A stretch of DNA of 64,000 nt, taken from positions 6,185,338 to 6,249,337 of the forward strand of contig OZ024735.1 of the NCBI GenBank assembly GCA_964016875.1, in the 5' to 3' direction. Shown in pieces: positions 1 to 9,974 of the stretch. How positions within the stretch are numbered: the first letter of the stretch is position 1; each line of letters begins with the position of its first letter. The notes under the pieces are model-generated. The model did no database searches and was not told the origin of the DNA. It worked only from the letters and a program-made list of their open reading frames with translations. The stretch comes from Fallopia convolvulus (lineage: Eukaryota; Streptophyta; Magnoliopsida; Caryophyllales; Polygonaceae). Made by a program: the position numbers and the translations under genes.

Positions 1-230
1 GTGGAGAAAACGTTGGATATGGATGCTCAAACCTTGGATATGACTCACCAAGAATTGAGAAAACTAGGATGCAAGATCGTCGGATATTACCCACCAACGA
101 TCCAACAACGAGATTGAACGGAAAAACAAGCAAGAAATTTGATTAAAAACAACGAAAAGTAAGCAACACAAATTCGTTCAAGTCTAACCTCAAAGGAGGC
201 CACAAATGAGACTTAATACCCTAGGCCACG

Positions 231-248
231 CCTCTCTCTCTCTCTCTC
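231..248. repeat. (CT)n microsatellite
   Basis: A short pure CT run (nine units) lies inside the LTR-like segment at the left edge. Pyrimidine-rich runs like this are common in LTR leader regions. Confidence 0.8.
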
Positions 249-333
249 ATTTCATCCATGACTGCTCTCGTTATTACATAAAATAACCCAAAAGTTTAAA
301 GAAACTCACTTAAAGCCCTTAACAAAACATAAG

Positions 334-658
334 TCAAGTTTGTGCACTAGTTTCACCAAAAGTCACAATAATACTCCACCCTTCTCCATTGTTAGCCAAA
401 ATCCAACTTATGAGCCATGATCTCCTCCTTGATCTTGTGAAGCATTGCTTTAGCTCAGGCTTGTGTGATGCGTCCAAAATAGGGCGTAGTACCTTCACTT
501 GGCTTCTTAGCGCCTCGGACACCGGCCTTGGATATTTGTCCAAGTGAAGACCCTCCTTTGTCGTGCAAAATGACCGTGTCATTAGGGCTGAGATCTTCAC
601 TCAAATCATGGAGCATAGTGCCTTTAAAAGTGGCCGAAGAAGTGCTACCATCCATCAA
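334..658 (-). pseudogene. Degenerate gypsy polyprotein C-terminal tail
   Basis: Two overlapping minus-strand frames together give a short decayed polyprotein end. One frame has 'TPYFGRITQA', then a stop, then 'AKAMLHKIKEEIMAHK'. In intact plant gypsy polyproteins this place usually reads like G-P-I-T-R-S-R-A-K followed by a short amphipathic helix. The same kind of tail (IT-stop-'EQARALQEELK') is present at 59580-59742. Stops and a frame change make it non-functional. No catalytic domain is preserved. Confidence 0.45.
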
Positions 659-843
659 AGGTCAAGCCGCGCCAAGTTCGAAAATCAGCGTGTGCAACGG
701 CGCCCCGATTGGCACGGTACCGTGGGGCCATGACTCGGTAGATGGAATCACATCATAAACACTTGACGTCCTCGTCAAGGCCCAAGCACTGTCCTCTAGG
801 TTGAGTCACTGCCCTCCGGGCCAAGCACTCATAACCTAGAGTC

Positions 844-856
844 GGCTTTGATACCA
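844..856 (-). other. Primer binding site for initiator tRNA-Met
   Basis: On the minus strand, two bases after the LTR end (...CCTTACA), the sequence reads TGGTATCAAAGCC. This is the common plant retrotransposon primer site for initiator tRNA-Met with one change from TGGTATCAGAGCC. Its place directly downstream of the 5S-bearing LTR sets the element's orientation. Confidence 0.8.
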
Positions 857-858
857 TT

Positions 859-1054
859 TGTAAGGCCCGAGGACTTTAGAAGCGCTATCCCATGCCAACC
901 CGAGGACTTCCCAGGAGGTCACCCTTCCTGGTACTACTCTCTCCCCTGCACGATTAATTTCTGAGTTATTTGTCCTCACTTGAACCCCGAAGAGGAAGAG
1001 CTCTTGTTGACATGGGTAGCACCTCAATCCCTTATAAATCTTCGGCGTGTTACA
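859..1054 (-). mobile_element. Cassandra-type LTR carrying a 5S rRNA-like sequence
   Basis: A 196-bp segment begins TGTAACA and ends TTACA on the minus strand and is followed by a tRNA-Met primer site. Its middle (about 900-960) reads like the internal promoter part of plant 5S rRNA, including GGGTGACCTCCTGGGAAGTC and GAGAGTAGTACCAGGAAG. Cassandra elements are known non-autonomous LTR retrotransposons whose LTRs carry 5S rRNA sequence with pol III promoter boxes. The LTR interrupts a LINE ORF2 right after codons for 'IEGDRN', which dates it after the LINE. GGAAC next to its 5' end is one half of a possible 5-bp duplication. The second LTR was not found. The internal part appears to stop at about 745, where gypsy sequence begins. 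Confidence 0.85.
900..960 (-). promoter_or_regulatory. 5S rRNA-like internal promoter segment inside the LTR
   Basis: The minus strand matches the second half of plant 5S rRNA, covering the intermediate element and the C box (GGAAGGGTGACCTCCTGGG; the usual form has ATGGGTGACC). The A-box part is weaker. It is not a 5S gene: both ends lack the 5S termini and it lies inside an LTR. Confidence 0.75.
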
Positions 1055-2129
1055 GTTCCTATCACCCTCAATCAATAGAGACGCTCTAGACTTCTGGAAC
1101 CAAAGCAGTTGCTCTTGTTCTAAAACTTCCTCTAACTCTTTTCTTAAATCATACTCCCTACGAAGAAGGCCTCGCAAAGGCGGAGACTCAAAGCTCGGTT
1201 AGCTCCTTCCGAACATGCCGACAGTTTTCGCTTTCTTTGAAAAATATTTCCAAAGATCCCTTTATTCCATGTCTTTAGATCATCAACCAATTTTTGGAGA
1301 GCTAGTGCAACATCATCATTAAGCAGCCACTTATCCCTCAAAAAATGTTCAAACCCTTCATGAAGTTGCCAAGCTGTAGAAATCTAAACTAGTGATCACA
1401 CGGAATATTCATAGTCTGATCAGTTAAGTTAATAAGAAGGGGCAGGTGATCAGAACAAGGTGTCACAAGATGGCGGACAACAACTTTCGGAAATCTCTGA
1501 CGCCATAAGTCATTGCACAAACTACGATCCAACCTTGCAGCTTTATAAGTTTCTATAGTGACTCTAGTGGATCCCGTATATTTTGGTCCTTGAAACCCCA
1601 TATCAACTAATTCTAAAGTATCAATGCAGCGTGCAAAAGCCATTGTAGACCGATTTGAGCCCGCGGATGAACTCGTTCTTTCTCCATCATGTACTATTGC
1701 ATTAAAATCCCCCACCAATAACCACAGTTTGTTATTCTTGCGGGCTATGATCTCGAGGTTTTCCCAAAGTGCTAGCCACTCCGTCTGGTCTGGGGAGGCA
1801 TAAATAGCAGTCAACATCCATGGTTCTTCTTCCCTTCACACCATCTCGACCGTTATATGTTGGAAGTTCAAAGATAACGGAATAACATTTACTTCCACAA
1901 TCCTCCAAATAAGCTAGATTCCACCCGAGAAGCCCACAACTTCCATTCTTAGAATACCATCAAAACCTATACATCGGCAGACGTTATCAGCACGGGCAAC
2001 ACTAATCCTTGGTTCTACTCAGGCTAGAAATGTCGGATTCTGGACTCTAATAAGTTCCATAATAACAGTCATGAAGTTGGCATTACCCGCCCCACGAACA
2101 TTCCAAACTAGCAAATTGAGATTGTTCAT
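1055..2129 (-). pseudogene. LINE A ORF2, endonuclease portion (truncated)
   Basis: The reading starts near 2129 with 'NLLVWNVRGAGN', the usual N-terminus of plant L1 endonucleases. After a frame break it continues with 'WLLVGDFNAIVHDGERTS' and 'CSDHLPLLINL', the catalytic GDFN and SDH motifs of the exonuclease-endonuclease-phosphatase fold. Downstream, 'EVLEQEQLLWFQKSRA' is the conserved linker before the reverse transcriptase. The frame is then cut by the Cassandra-like LTR after 'IEGDRN'. At least three frame or stop defects are visible. The intact protein would nick target DNA and prime reverse transcription; this copy cannot. Confidence 0.85.
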
Positions 2130-2558
2130 CATACAGACAGAATTAATTAAGTTCCCAAGGCTTGGTGTAGGAATATTTGACGTAGCAACTGCATATGCAA
2201 TCGCTGCATGGGCAATGCTACGCATTGCCTCAACTAGTCTTGTTGGCATAGAGACCCGACAAAGGGTCGGTTGGGTCTCCGTTTCCATTGGTAGAAACTC
2301 TACAATCATTCGGTTGGCTAGCTGTGGAAGGGTCATCATGAACGGTCCCGTCTGGATGTTTGAAACCACCAAGCATAGGCTGTTGTGAACCATTACCAGG
2401 GTTAGGTTCAGATGCGACGGATTCATCTCTTGGTGGCTGTGTGTGGGTGTTGCGGTGTTGGTGGTGTGGTTGTTGAGTGACTTGAGAAGAAAGAATGGTT
2501 GTTGGTGCAGAATATTTGTACGATAGTTTCCTTAGAAGATAATTTTCTAGGCCCTCTT

Positions 2559-4025
2559 CTAGTTGTAAATAACATCAAATCTTTCCCTTCTTTTCAATCT
2601 TTTTTTCTTGGATATTTTATTTGTGGCAACTGTTTTATTTTTTTCTATTTTGGCATAATTTTGTGGGTTGCTCATCATCCTCGCCCCCAGATTTTGTGCC
2701 GAAATTCCCGCTGCCCTAACCGCCTCTTCCCATATTATGGTTTTCAATGCAACTTGATTCGTCGTTGGGTTTCTCACCGGCGTTTGTGAATTCAGTGGCA
2801 CGATAGTTATTGAAGTACCCTCTCCACTTTCCATGTTCATCAATGCCTCATAACGTGATCCACTTATTCGTTCATTGTTCTTCTTTCCTTGGTCTTGACC
2901 TTGACGTTTCTGTCCAGGTTCAGAACCCCCATTGTTAGCAACATATGGACGAGAACGACGTTTAGGCTTCACCGGCTTCATCCATGGCCCAAAGGTTGGT
3001 TCTGGCTCATGTGGTTGTGTTCGACTTTGGTGCACCACTTGTTCCTTCTCCACTTCATCTTGCTCTGGTGTCATCGCAAGGCATTGATCCTGAACATGTC
3101 CTACTTTGCCACATTCATAACAGAGCATTTCGATGCCCTCATATTGTCATGCCAAGTTCGACCTTTGAATCGGAACTGTGGCTACAAAGTCTGTTCCAAA
3201 TCGATTTCCACAATGAGCCGTACAAATTGTCCTCGTTCCGCCACAATAATTGTTTTATCCACCCTGACTACTCTTCCCACAATTTGTACAATTTTCCTTA
3301 AGAAACCCTCTTGAAAGTATAAGACCAGGTATTCTGATCTAAGAAGTCAAGACTTTGGCCATGTTAGTGAAAGGATCAAAATTCGGTACCCATCATCTGA
3401 CCATCAGATAATTATCTCTGATCATCCATGGGCCTTGGGTCGGGACAAAATTATAGTATTCCTTGTTCGTGAATTTTGCCAAGTAGTGGGCATTCCCGAT
3501 ATCAACCAAAGTTAGCACTACCTTTAGTTGCCATTTCTGCTCCAGCCTCTTCTTTATGAGTGGGTAACGTAGACCCTTATCAAACATATATATAATAAGA
3601 GAACGAGCGCATGGAAGGCGAAGCTGGTGGTTTTCCTCCGCTGTTAGTGTTGTCGTCGGACAGAGAGGGTCATCGTCAGCGGGACTCTCAGCATCATCAG
3701 TGTCATAGAGGTTCGGGCGTTCTTGCCAAATCGTGGATGGTGGCGTTGTCCAGTTTCTAATTTTACTCCCGCTAAAGTATCTTTAAAAGAGCGAGAGGGT
3801 GGCGATGCTTCTTGTGTAACACGAGCCGCATGCAAATTGATTGATACTCTAGTAGTTAGTAAGGCTGGAAAGTTTTCTATTTCTACCAAAGAGGGTTGTA
3901 ATTGTTTGGCCGAACCATTTTGTATCAATCCATTGGGTTAATTGATTTCCATATCTTCGGCATCGGCTAGGAGAAGGTGTAACCGCTTCCGGGAGGGGAG
4001 AGGAGTATCCCGAAGACGTCGCCAT
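2559..4025 (-). pseudogene. LINE A ORF1 (RNA-binding gag-like protein), broken
   Basis: The likely start is the ATG at 4025 ('MATSSGYSSPLPEA'). Further pieces are 'SFKDTLAG' (about 3790), a DUF4283-like stretch ending 'YNFVPTQGPWMIRDNYLMV' (3393-3587), and a CCHC knuckle 'CYECGKVGHVQDQC' near 3120, followed by a basic tail ending at 2559. The order start, DUF4283, zinc knuckle is typical of ORF1 of plant L1 elements, which coats the element RNA. The pieces lie in different frames, so the gene is dead. About 430 bp separate it from ORF2. Confidence 0.85.
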
Positions 4026-4040
4026 TTTGTGTTGTGAGTA

Positions 4041-4345
4041 CAATGCTTAGAGTAGGTTTTCAGTGAGGTTTTTTGCAAAAGAGAGTTTTCCGGCGGTTAA
4101 TTCTCTTACTAATTATTCCTCATTTCTTATTTTATTTTTACTTTTGAAACAAGCACATAATTTTTTTTCTAATAGGCTTGTAAAACATTTTATTTCTCAA
4201 AATAGGTTCGGTTGGAAAATAATACAGAAGATAGGTTGGCTTAAAGTGCTTCAAAGTAAAGTCGTTGCCGGATATAGTTATTTTACAGGGAAGATTTAAA
4301 CACCTTTCACTTTATATTTTTAAAAAATTTCCCCAATGTCGCTAT
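4041..4345. other. AT-rich non-coding stretch between two LINEs
   Basis: No coding signal is visible. It is probably the 5' untranslated part of LINE A (minus strand), ending where the poly-T of LINE B begins. Confidence 0.4.
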
Positions 4346-5262
4346 TTTTTTTGATAAGGAAAGAGATTAGGGTGACCACTAACAAGCTAGTGGTCGTCCT
4401 AGAGCATCCTGACGGATCAGGGTAAGTAAACCCGAATCAACTGCAAGAGGGATAGAGGAGACATGTGTGAAGGATCCAGTGATGAAGTCCACCACAGAAT
4501 TGCACTCTCAGAAGACATGAGAGATACTTCAATCCTGGAACCGGGCAAGCAAGTAGTGGATGTCCGAACGCAACAGCTCAATCCCCCCACGGGAAGTGCC
4601 AGTCACCAAGCACGACCTTGACCAACTGTTAATTATCGCCTTCAATCTGGATCCAGGGAATGCCTCATCTGATGGCCTTGAGAAGTCCTTGGCGCAAGGC
4701 GATGGTCTCAAAGATCATAAAAGAATGCCGACCAATCAGTCTTCCGTCAAAATGGATGGGGGAGCCACCAGAGTCCCTCAGGATGAACCCGAAAGAAGCC
4801 ACGCCATCTACACTCACTACATCATCAAAATTCAATTTAATATAGTCTCTCTTGGGTTTTACCCACTTCGTACGCTTTCTTCCTTCTCCATCTCCCACAC
4901 TATGAGTGCGGGGGATGGGAGAATTAGAGGCTCCTGCAAGTTTCTATTCTTTAACCCGGTTTCAAATAAATTCGGAAATGTTATCGACATTAGTCAAGTT
5001 TGTTCTGTTGTTTCTATTATTAACCGCTTACTTCTAGAGAACCATAGGCTCCACCAGGTGTTAATGAGGAGTTCTATTTCCTCTTTTGTTGTCATTATCT
5101 TGATTTCCTCTAGGACCTGATGTGGGTTTTTCTCGTCCGGGGATACCTGGTTCGTAATCCAACGTAGTTTTGGGTTTATGGAATTAAGGGTTGCCCTAGT
5201 AAGGGGGCATGAGAGTAAGACGTGGTTTCTGTCCTCAACCTAGTTGTTACACGCTTCACAAC
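4346..5262 (-). mobile_element. LINE B, 3' part (left of the inserted gypsy element)
   Basis: A poly-T run at about 4345-4352 is the poly-A tail of a minus-strand LINE. The body closely parallels the LINE at 50909-52177, including the 3' untranslated stretch GATAAGGAAAG and the RNase H domain. At 5262 it is cut by the LTR of the Tat-like element. The reading resumes at 18093: GTTGTTACACGCTTCACAAC on the left and ACAGCCTTGTGGTACCGG on the right. The LINE copy at 51815-51860 shows the uninterrupted form. Confidence 0.85.
4410..5255 (-). pseudogene. LINE B ORF2 C-terminus with RNase H domain, frameshifted
   Basis: Minus-strand frames give 'YIKLNFDDVVSVDGVASFG', 'FILRDSGGSPI' and 'IFETIALRQGLLKAIR', the first part of an RVT_3-type RNase H fold. 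After a frameshift a shadow frame covers the remainder. Compared with the intact copy at 50958-52173, the first catalytic region reads NFDDV instead of NFDGA. The 5' side of this segment encodes part of the zinc-binding RT-associated region and is truncated by the Tat-like element insertion. Confidence 0.8.
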
Positions 5263-6170
5263 TGATGAAACTCGAAATAAACTGATGCTAGGAACAAGTA
5301 ATGAGATTATTTATTTGACCAAACAAGCCTTTGCTTTTTATTAATGATTGACAAGTGAGATTACAACAGTGGGATTTTGCCCGAGATCTCCTTTCTGAGA
5401 TTCGAGGTGTTTGCCTAACGAGCTTCGAGACCTCTTTTCCACAACGAGATTATATCTTACAAACTTTCAGCGAGATCTTTTTCTATTACAAGTGCAGGAT
5501 TGCTATTTATTTAGCAAGGTTCGGGGCCTATTAATTACACCGAGATTATAGGTTACAAAAATGCTAGCTAGATCTATTTGAGACTCAAGATCTCTTTGGG
5601 CGACTTGATGTCTTTTTATTGATCTTCTCTTGATCGTAGTGTGGTCTTTATGTTTGCTTCAACACATCGATCTTCAACAAGCAAGATAGTTCTTGAGTTA
5701 GAGATGTTTTTCGACCCTTGCAACGTTCGAGCTTCTCCTCTATTTATAGAAATTTGAGAAGAAAGGTTTCTACCAACATCCGATGTGGGACATTCGAGAT
5801 ACGACTATCTGATTGGTCGAAAGAGAGGCAGCTGACCATTGGATGAGAATAAGGTGGTCTTTGATTGGTTGGGCGGGGTGGTTGTGTCAGCTTTTGAGTA
5901 TGCGCGGTTCTCTCCCTCTGCCTTAGAGATATATCCTCGACTGACATTCTTCTGTGGGAAGAGACGAGCGATGTTCTACCCCGCCTAAGCGGGGAATGCA
6001 TGTTGTTTGGCCTTCAACTCCCTTCTGACTTGGATTGTTTCCCTGGTGGACCTCGCATTTTTTGGATGGGTGCAGGGAGAACCCGAGGAATGACCTTGAA
6101 TGTGTTTCTAGTGGCTTTTATCTCTCTATTTACTCTTATTGTTCACACATTGCTATTTTGCGCACTATCA
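5263..6170 (-). repeat. 3' LTR of the Tat-like element
   Basis: The LTR runs from TGATGAAACTCG to GCGCACTATCA. The minus strand holds a TATA box, TCTATAAATA, at 5741-5750, inside sequence shared with the other LTR near 17660. Shared blocks with 13920-18092 include the ACAGTGGGATTTTGCCCGAG region and the stretch ending in TATTTTGCGCAC. The sequence just outside (6171-6185) reads CGAGCCATGGGGTTG on the minus strand, a weak polypurine tract. Confidence 0.85.
5741..5750 (-). promoter_or_regulatory. TATA box in the LTR
   Basis: TCTATAAATA on the minus strand lies in the body of the LTR, upstream of the part toward the LTR end. The matching place in the second LTR (about 17661-17672) reads TATATAAATAG. 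Confidence 0.6.
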
Positions 6171-6524
6171 CAACCCCATGGCTCGTGGTCCACGACATGA
6201 GGGCCACAAGTCATATATGCGTGATGTTTGCGATTTCTCAGAATTCTTCTTGTGAGACCCGTCACAAACCATTATAGGCAGTGTGCGTGTTATGGCTGTC
6301 GGATCGCTCGAGAATTCTACTTTATCGAGATTCTTAAAATCTGATGAACGAGGTTCGGGGCCTTTGAACTTTTAAAGGGATTGTCCATCCTTAATGATTT
6401 TTGTGGGAGGGTTTTTGCTGCGCATTTGCAGATCTTGGGCCTCTCTCTCTCTCTTTTATAACGGTCCCTCGAGGGAACTAGGCCCATTAAAACGCTCGGT
6501 AGACAGAGGCCCAACACTTTTCTT

Positions 6525-6690
6525 TATAAACGCCACACATGCCCTTCTCTTTCCCCTTCCCGCTTCATCTTCCACACTAAGAAACTCTCTCTCTTCTCTG
6601 CGACTCTTTGCTTTCCGGCGACCAAAAACAGGCAACACCACCGAGCAAGATTCGCGACTGTCTCCCCTACAACGGTTTTTAACAAGTGAG
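6525..6690 (+). promoter_or_regulatory. Promoter-like region of the antisense ORF
   Basis: TATAAA at 6525-6530 is followed by a pyrimidine-rich leader (6545-6605) and a splice-donor-like AAGTGAGTATC near 6685. This is plus-strand organisation, opposite to the retrotransposon's own genes. Together they look like a TATA box, 5' UTR and first intron of a transcript that leads into the plus-strand ORF at 7378-8810. Transcription is inferred, not shown. Confidence 0.5.
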
Positions 6691-7377
6691 TATCTTTTCC
6701 GCCTTTGACTCGTTTTTTGTGCGTTTTTTATTTTCTTTTTCGCCTTTCGCCCTAAGCGGAGGCGGTCTTTTTTTCCGAGTTCCGTGTCGGTGTAACGACG
6801 GCGGAACGGTGGAAGTAGGGTTGTGCCCTAGGGGTCCGGTGATGGGCTCAACCTTTTTGGCGTTCGATAGGCAGTTGAGTTCATCGTTTGATTTTTGAAT
6901 TTTGAATGTTCTTGGGGAAGTTCAAGCATTTCTCTTCTGGGTGATGGAACATTTCCCCTTTTGATCTTCTGATATCCAGTTTTTGGCCTGCAATTCTAGT
7001 TTGTTTCCCTTTGCATTTTCCCAAGCGGTCTATCCTTCAGAATAGCCCTATGATCACGCTTTTTCTATGCTACTGTTTTTTTCTTTTGATTCTGCTTCTC
7101 TCCTTAAGACTTTCTTCTTTTCTAGATGTTCTCCTTTCGTGACATGGACCTTGTTTTTCATGCCTAGAGGTGCTTCTTTGAGCCTCCACCATGCTTCGTA
7201 TATAGATTTTGGGAGAAGTACTATGAGGAATCGCTTGACTTTGTAGTTGCTAGTGAGACTAGCGATTCCCAGAACCCTAAATCCCATTCACTTGTTTTCA
7301 TCGGTCCCTCGCCCAACGCCTCTGATGTTTCTGTTACCTCGCGATTTTCTCGAGTGCGCACGTCTTCAGGAGTTGAG
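6690..7377 (+). other. Probable first intron or leader of the antisense gene
   Basis: T-rich plus-strand sequence without a protein I recognise. It follows a donor-like site and precedes the likely exon around 7260-7440. Short ORFs here look like chance. Confidence 0.3.
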
Positions 7378-8810
7378 ATGGCATCGTCCTTGATCTCAAA
7401 GGAAGAGCCCATTGGTTCCGACGTGCAATCGTCGGATTCTAAAAAGCGACTAAGCTTTTATTAGTAATATATTACTGATTGCGTCTCCCACGTCCCGCTA
7501 GTCATAGAGGACCGAATTCCGATGAGCCTGAACCCTTTGGTTGGATTGTTTCTGGACAATGGGCATCCGACTTTCCCTGGCCCGAGGGGATCAAGCTGGC
7601 GCTCCCAGAGGAGGGAGCCATATTGATGGCGGCGTACGACAATTGCACGATTATCCATTTGCACAGCCTTCAGGCTAGTTTTCGACTACCGCTCGCCCAG
7701 CACATAGTCGATTATTTATGGGCAATCAACGTTTTTCCTGCACAGCTCTTCCACACCCTTCGGAGTTACGAACTCGGGGAAGGGCCTAAAAATGCCACCA
7801 TGACAGATTTGCTGTTGGTGAGGCGCGAGCAAGGATCGTGCCTCATGAACCTTAGTTTTCCAGGTCTCACGATCACAGACACTCCTTCAAATGTCAAAGA
7901 GTGGAAAGATAAATGGTTCTTGGATCACGATTGCTCTGGGAGGTATCTCAACTTCCCTGTCGCACCGTACAACTTCCAACGGCCCGAAAAATCGAATCCG
8001 AAAGAGCTCGCTAAAGACAAGAGGCGAATTGCAATGCCGACCATGATATCTAACAAGGTGTACTTGAGCATGCTGGCCTGAGTGTTCCCCTCCCAAACCT
8101 CGGGGGCGAAGAGGGTATATGTTCACCTCTCACGCTTTTTAGCTTTTACTTTAGTCTTTTATTAATCGTCGCATCTTGGACTTAGATTTTATGTGGCGAT
8201 CTTGAGCGTCGCTCGGATAGCGCATCCCGGACTTAGATTGTATGTGGCGATCCCGAGCCTCACTCAAATCGCACATCTCGAACATAGATTCTACGTGGCA
8301 ATCCCGAGCCTCGCTCGGATCGTGCCTCTAGGACTTAGATTATATGCGGCGATCTTGAGCATCGCTCGAATCGCGCATCTCGGACTTAAATTATATTCGG
8401 CCATCCCGAGCCTCGCTTGGATCGCGCATCTAAGAATAAGATTATATGCGGTGATCCCGCGCCTCGCTCGGATCGTGCATATTGGATTTAGATTTTCTTT
8501 TTCACTAACCCTTCGCTTGTTCTCTTTTTCATTGTTTAGCCTAGAAGCGATGGCATCGAGGATGAAGAAGAAGGTATCCACAGATCCTTCTTCGCAAGGC
8601 TCTAAGACCTTGAAGACTCCTGCGCCTGCGAAGGCTCCGGACGTGCGACCTGTTATCGCTCCTTCGAAGGGGAACGTCGCCAAGACGTCATTCAAGGCCC
8701 ATCTGGCACTTGCTGACAAGGCTGGCTCCAAGCGAAAGGAGTCGGCGCCGTCCCCCAGAGGTGACAAGAAAAAACAATCTCTCGAGGAGAGAGATCGCGA
8801 TGATCCCTAA
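7378..8810 (+). pseudogene. Antisense additional ORF with 'putative gypsy-type transposon' domain
   Basis: An ATG at 7378 opens 'MASSLISKEEPIGSDVQSSD', which soon meets a stop. A 200-residue frame follows (7479-8081) with 'FRLPLAQHIVDYLWAINV', 'PAQLFHTLRSYEL' and 'VKEWKDKWFLDHD'. This pattern, hydrophobic LPL...F, then PxQL, then WKxxFF-like, resembles the plant domain called Transposase_28 / putative gypsy-type transposon. A repeat-bearing intron-like stretch follows, with an acceptor TTGTTTAG at 8532-8539. A basic exon then starts 'MASRMKKKVSTDPSS' and ends at 8810, where the truncated RT joins. The function of these proteins is unknown. The N-terminal stop and the deletion at the 3' side suggest a dead copy. 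Confidence 0.6.
8170..8496 (+). repeat. 51-bp tandem repeat, about 6.4 copies
   Basis: Units begin CGCATCYCGGACTTAGATT and contain GGCGATCCCGAGCCTCGCTC. Because 51 is a multiple of three, the array is open in frame and gives a repeated 17-residue peptide such as 'IAHPGLRLYVAIPSLTQ'. It lies between two likely exons of the antisense ORF, so an intronic location fits better than coding use. Confidence 0.85.
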
Positions 8811-8825
8811 CCTCGAGGGCTAGGA

Positions 8826-9960
8826 CCTCGTGCCCTGCAGTGGAGTGGACCAACTCATTCATCGATGGAAGGGGGTAACTGTCCTTAGGGAAAGCCTTGT
8901 TGAGATCTTTGAAGTCAACGCACATGCGCCATTTTCCGCATTTGTGGCTCTTGCTCTTTCCTCATTCATCTTTCTTCTTCTTTGCACCACGAGCTGCGTG
9001 CCACTGTCAATATTCAAAGAGTGTTGCGCCATGGTCCGTAGAACTCGGCACAGATCGTTAACAGTCCAAGCGAACACATCGCGAGATTTGGACAACTTTT
9101 GGACGTGAGGTCCCATGATCATCGCTCCTCTATAAGGAGTGATGATCCTTCGCTCGGACTCGAAAGCTTGGACTACAAAGTCACATACTTCAAGATCGTG
9201 CACTCGATAGCGTCTACCACGAACACCGGACACCTTTGTTTTGCAAAAGTCGCGTAACACGCACGGCCCTCCTCCTGGTTGCCTTTAACCTCGTCGATGC
9301 CTCCATCTAGTAGGTACTTCATTTTTAGGTGGTAGATGGAGACCACAGCCTGGAATTTCATCAGGGATACCCTTTCAATGATTGTGTTGTAAAATGACGG
9401 CAAACGTACCGATGTGAATTCTATCATCTCGATTCGCCTTGTCGACCCGTCCCAAGTGTCATCTAGAGATCAATGAGGCATCCGATATCAACCTCGTTGC
9501 CAGAGAAAGATGTCAGCTTCCCTGCAAACGATTTTAGGGACGTAGCGGAGATGCCTAGTTGCTCGAATGTGTCATAGTACATGATGTCCACGGAAGACCC
9601 TGTGTCCACCAAGACTTGCTTGACCATCTTGAAGCCAAGCTGGCTGTGCACCACCGAAGGATCGATGTGTGGCATATGTAGGCCTTAAGCATCCTCGGAT
9701 GTGAAGGTTAGCCCCGCGTGGAACTTCGAGGATTGCTCAACGCTAAAGACTGAGGGCTTATGATGGCTGACGCTTGCGTACCTCTTTCTCTCTTGTTGGT
9801 TGGAGCCTACCATTGAGGGGCCACCCGAGATGGCATAGATGAAACTTTCAGGGGTCGCGGCATAACGACAGCGCGCTTGCTTTGCAGGAGCATGCTGCTC
9901 AATGTAGTCGGTCTGTTGATAGGGTTTCCCGTGGGAGTCAGGATCGCCCACGAGAAGCAA
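8826..9960 (-). pseudogene. Tat-like pol fragment: protease and start of reverse transcriptase
   Basis: The minus strand gives a linker 'ISGGPSMVGSNQQERKRYA' and then an aspartic protease with 'VLVDTGSSVDIMYYDTFEQL' (9463-9675). Next come 'LPSFYNTIIER' and 'VFAWTVNDL', conserved Tat/Athila-type connector motifs. Then RT opens with 'MCVDFKDLNKAFPKD' and 'STAGHEVL' at about 8835-8925. After that the frame runs into unrelated sequence. The catalytic YVDD-type motif, RNase H and integrase are absent. The pieces are in several frames. The join at about 8810-8830 also truncates the antisense ORF, which points to one internal deletion. Confidence 0.85.
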
Positions 9961-9974
9961 GGTTGTCTGTTTAT

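Larger units (their letters stand above)
1..745 (-). mobile_element. 3' end of a Ty3/gypsy LTR retrotransposon (pol tail plus LTR-like sequence)
   Basis: On the minus strand the segment runs from a degenerate polyprotein tail (about 745 to 334) into non-coding LTR-like sequence that reaches the left edge. The LTR-like part contains TTGGTGAGTCATATCCAA, also present on the plus strand near 21597. The pol tail resembles the C-terminal end seen in plant gypsy polyproteins. The left LTR end lies outside the window, so no target duplication can be tested. The junction with the Cassandra-like internal sequence near 745 is approximate. Family assignment is inference from motif shape. Confidence 0.5.
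1055..4340 (-). mobile_element. LINE A: decayed L1-type non-LTR retrotransposon
   Basis: The minus strand carries, in order, a 5' part, ORF1 with an N-terminal DUF4283-like domain and a CCHC zinc knuckle, and ORF2 with an endonuclease domain. The body stops at the Cassandra-like LTR (1054) before the reverse transcriptase domain, so the 3' half is lost or lies elsewhere. Stops and frameshifts occur throughout both ORFs. The right boundary is approximate: 4050-4340 is AT-rich sequence without coding signal and may be the element's 5' UTR. Confidence 0.85.

Noticed and set aside
859..1054. A 5S rRNA gene
   Set aside because: Only the internal part of 5S is present, flanked by LTR ends and a tRNA primer site, so it is a Cassandra-type LTR.
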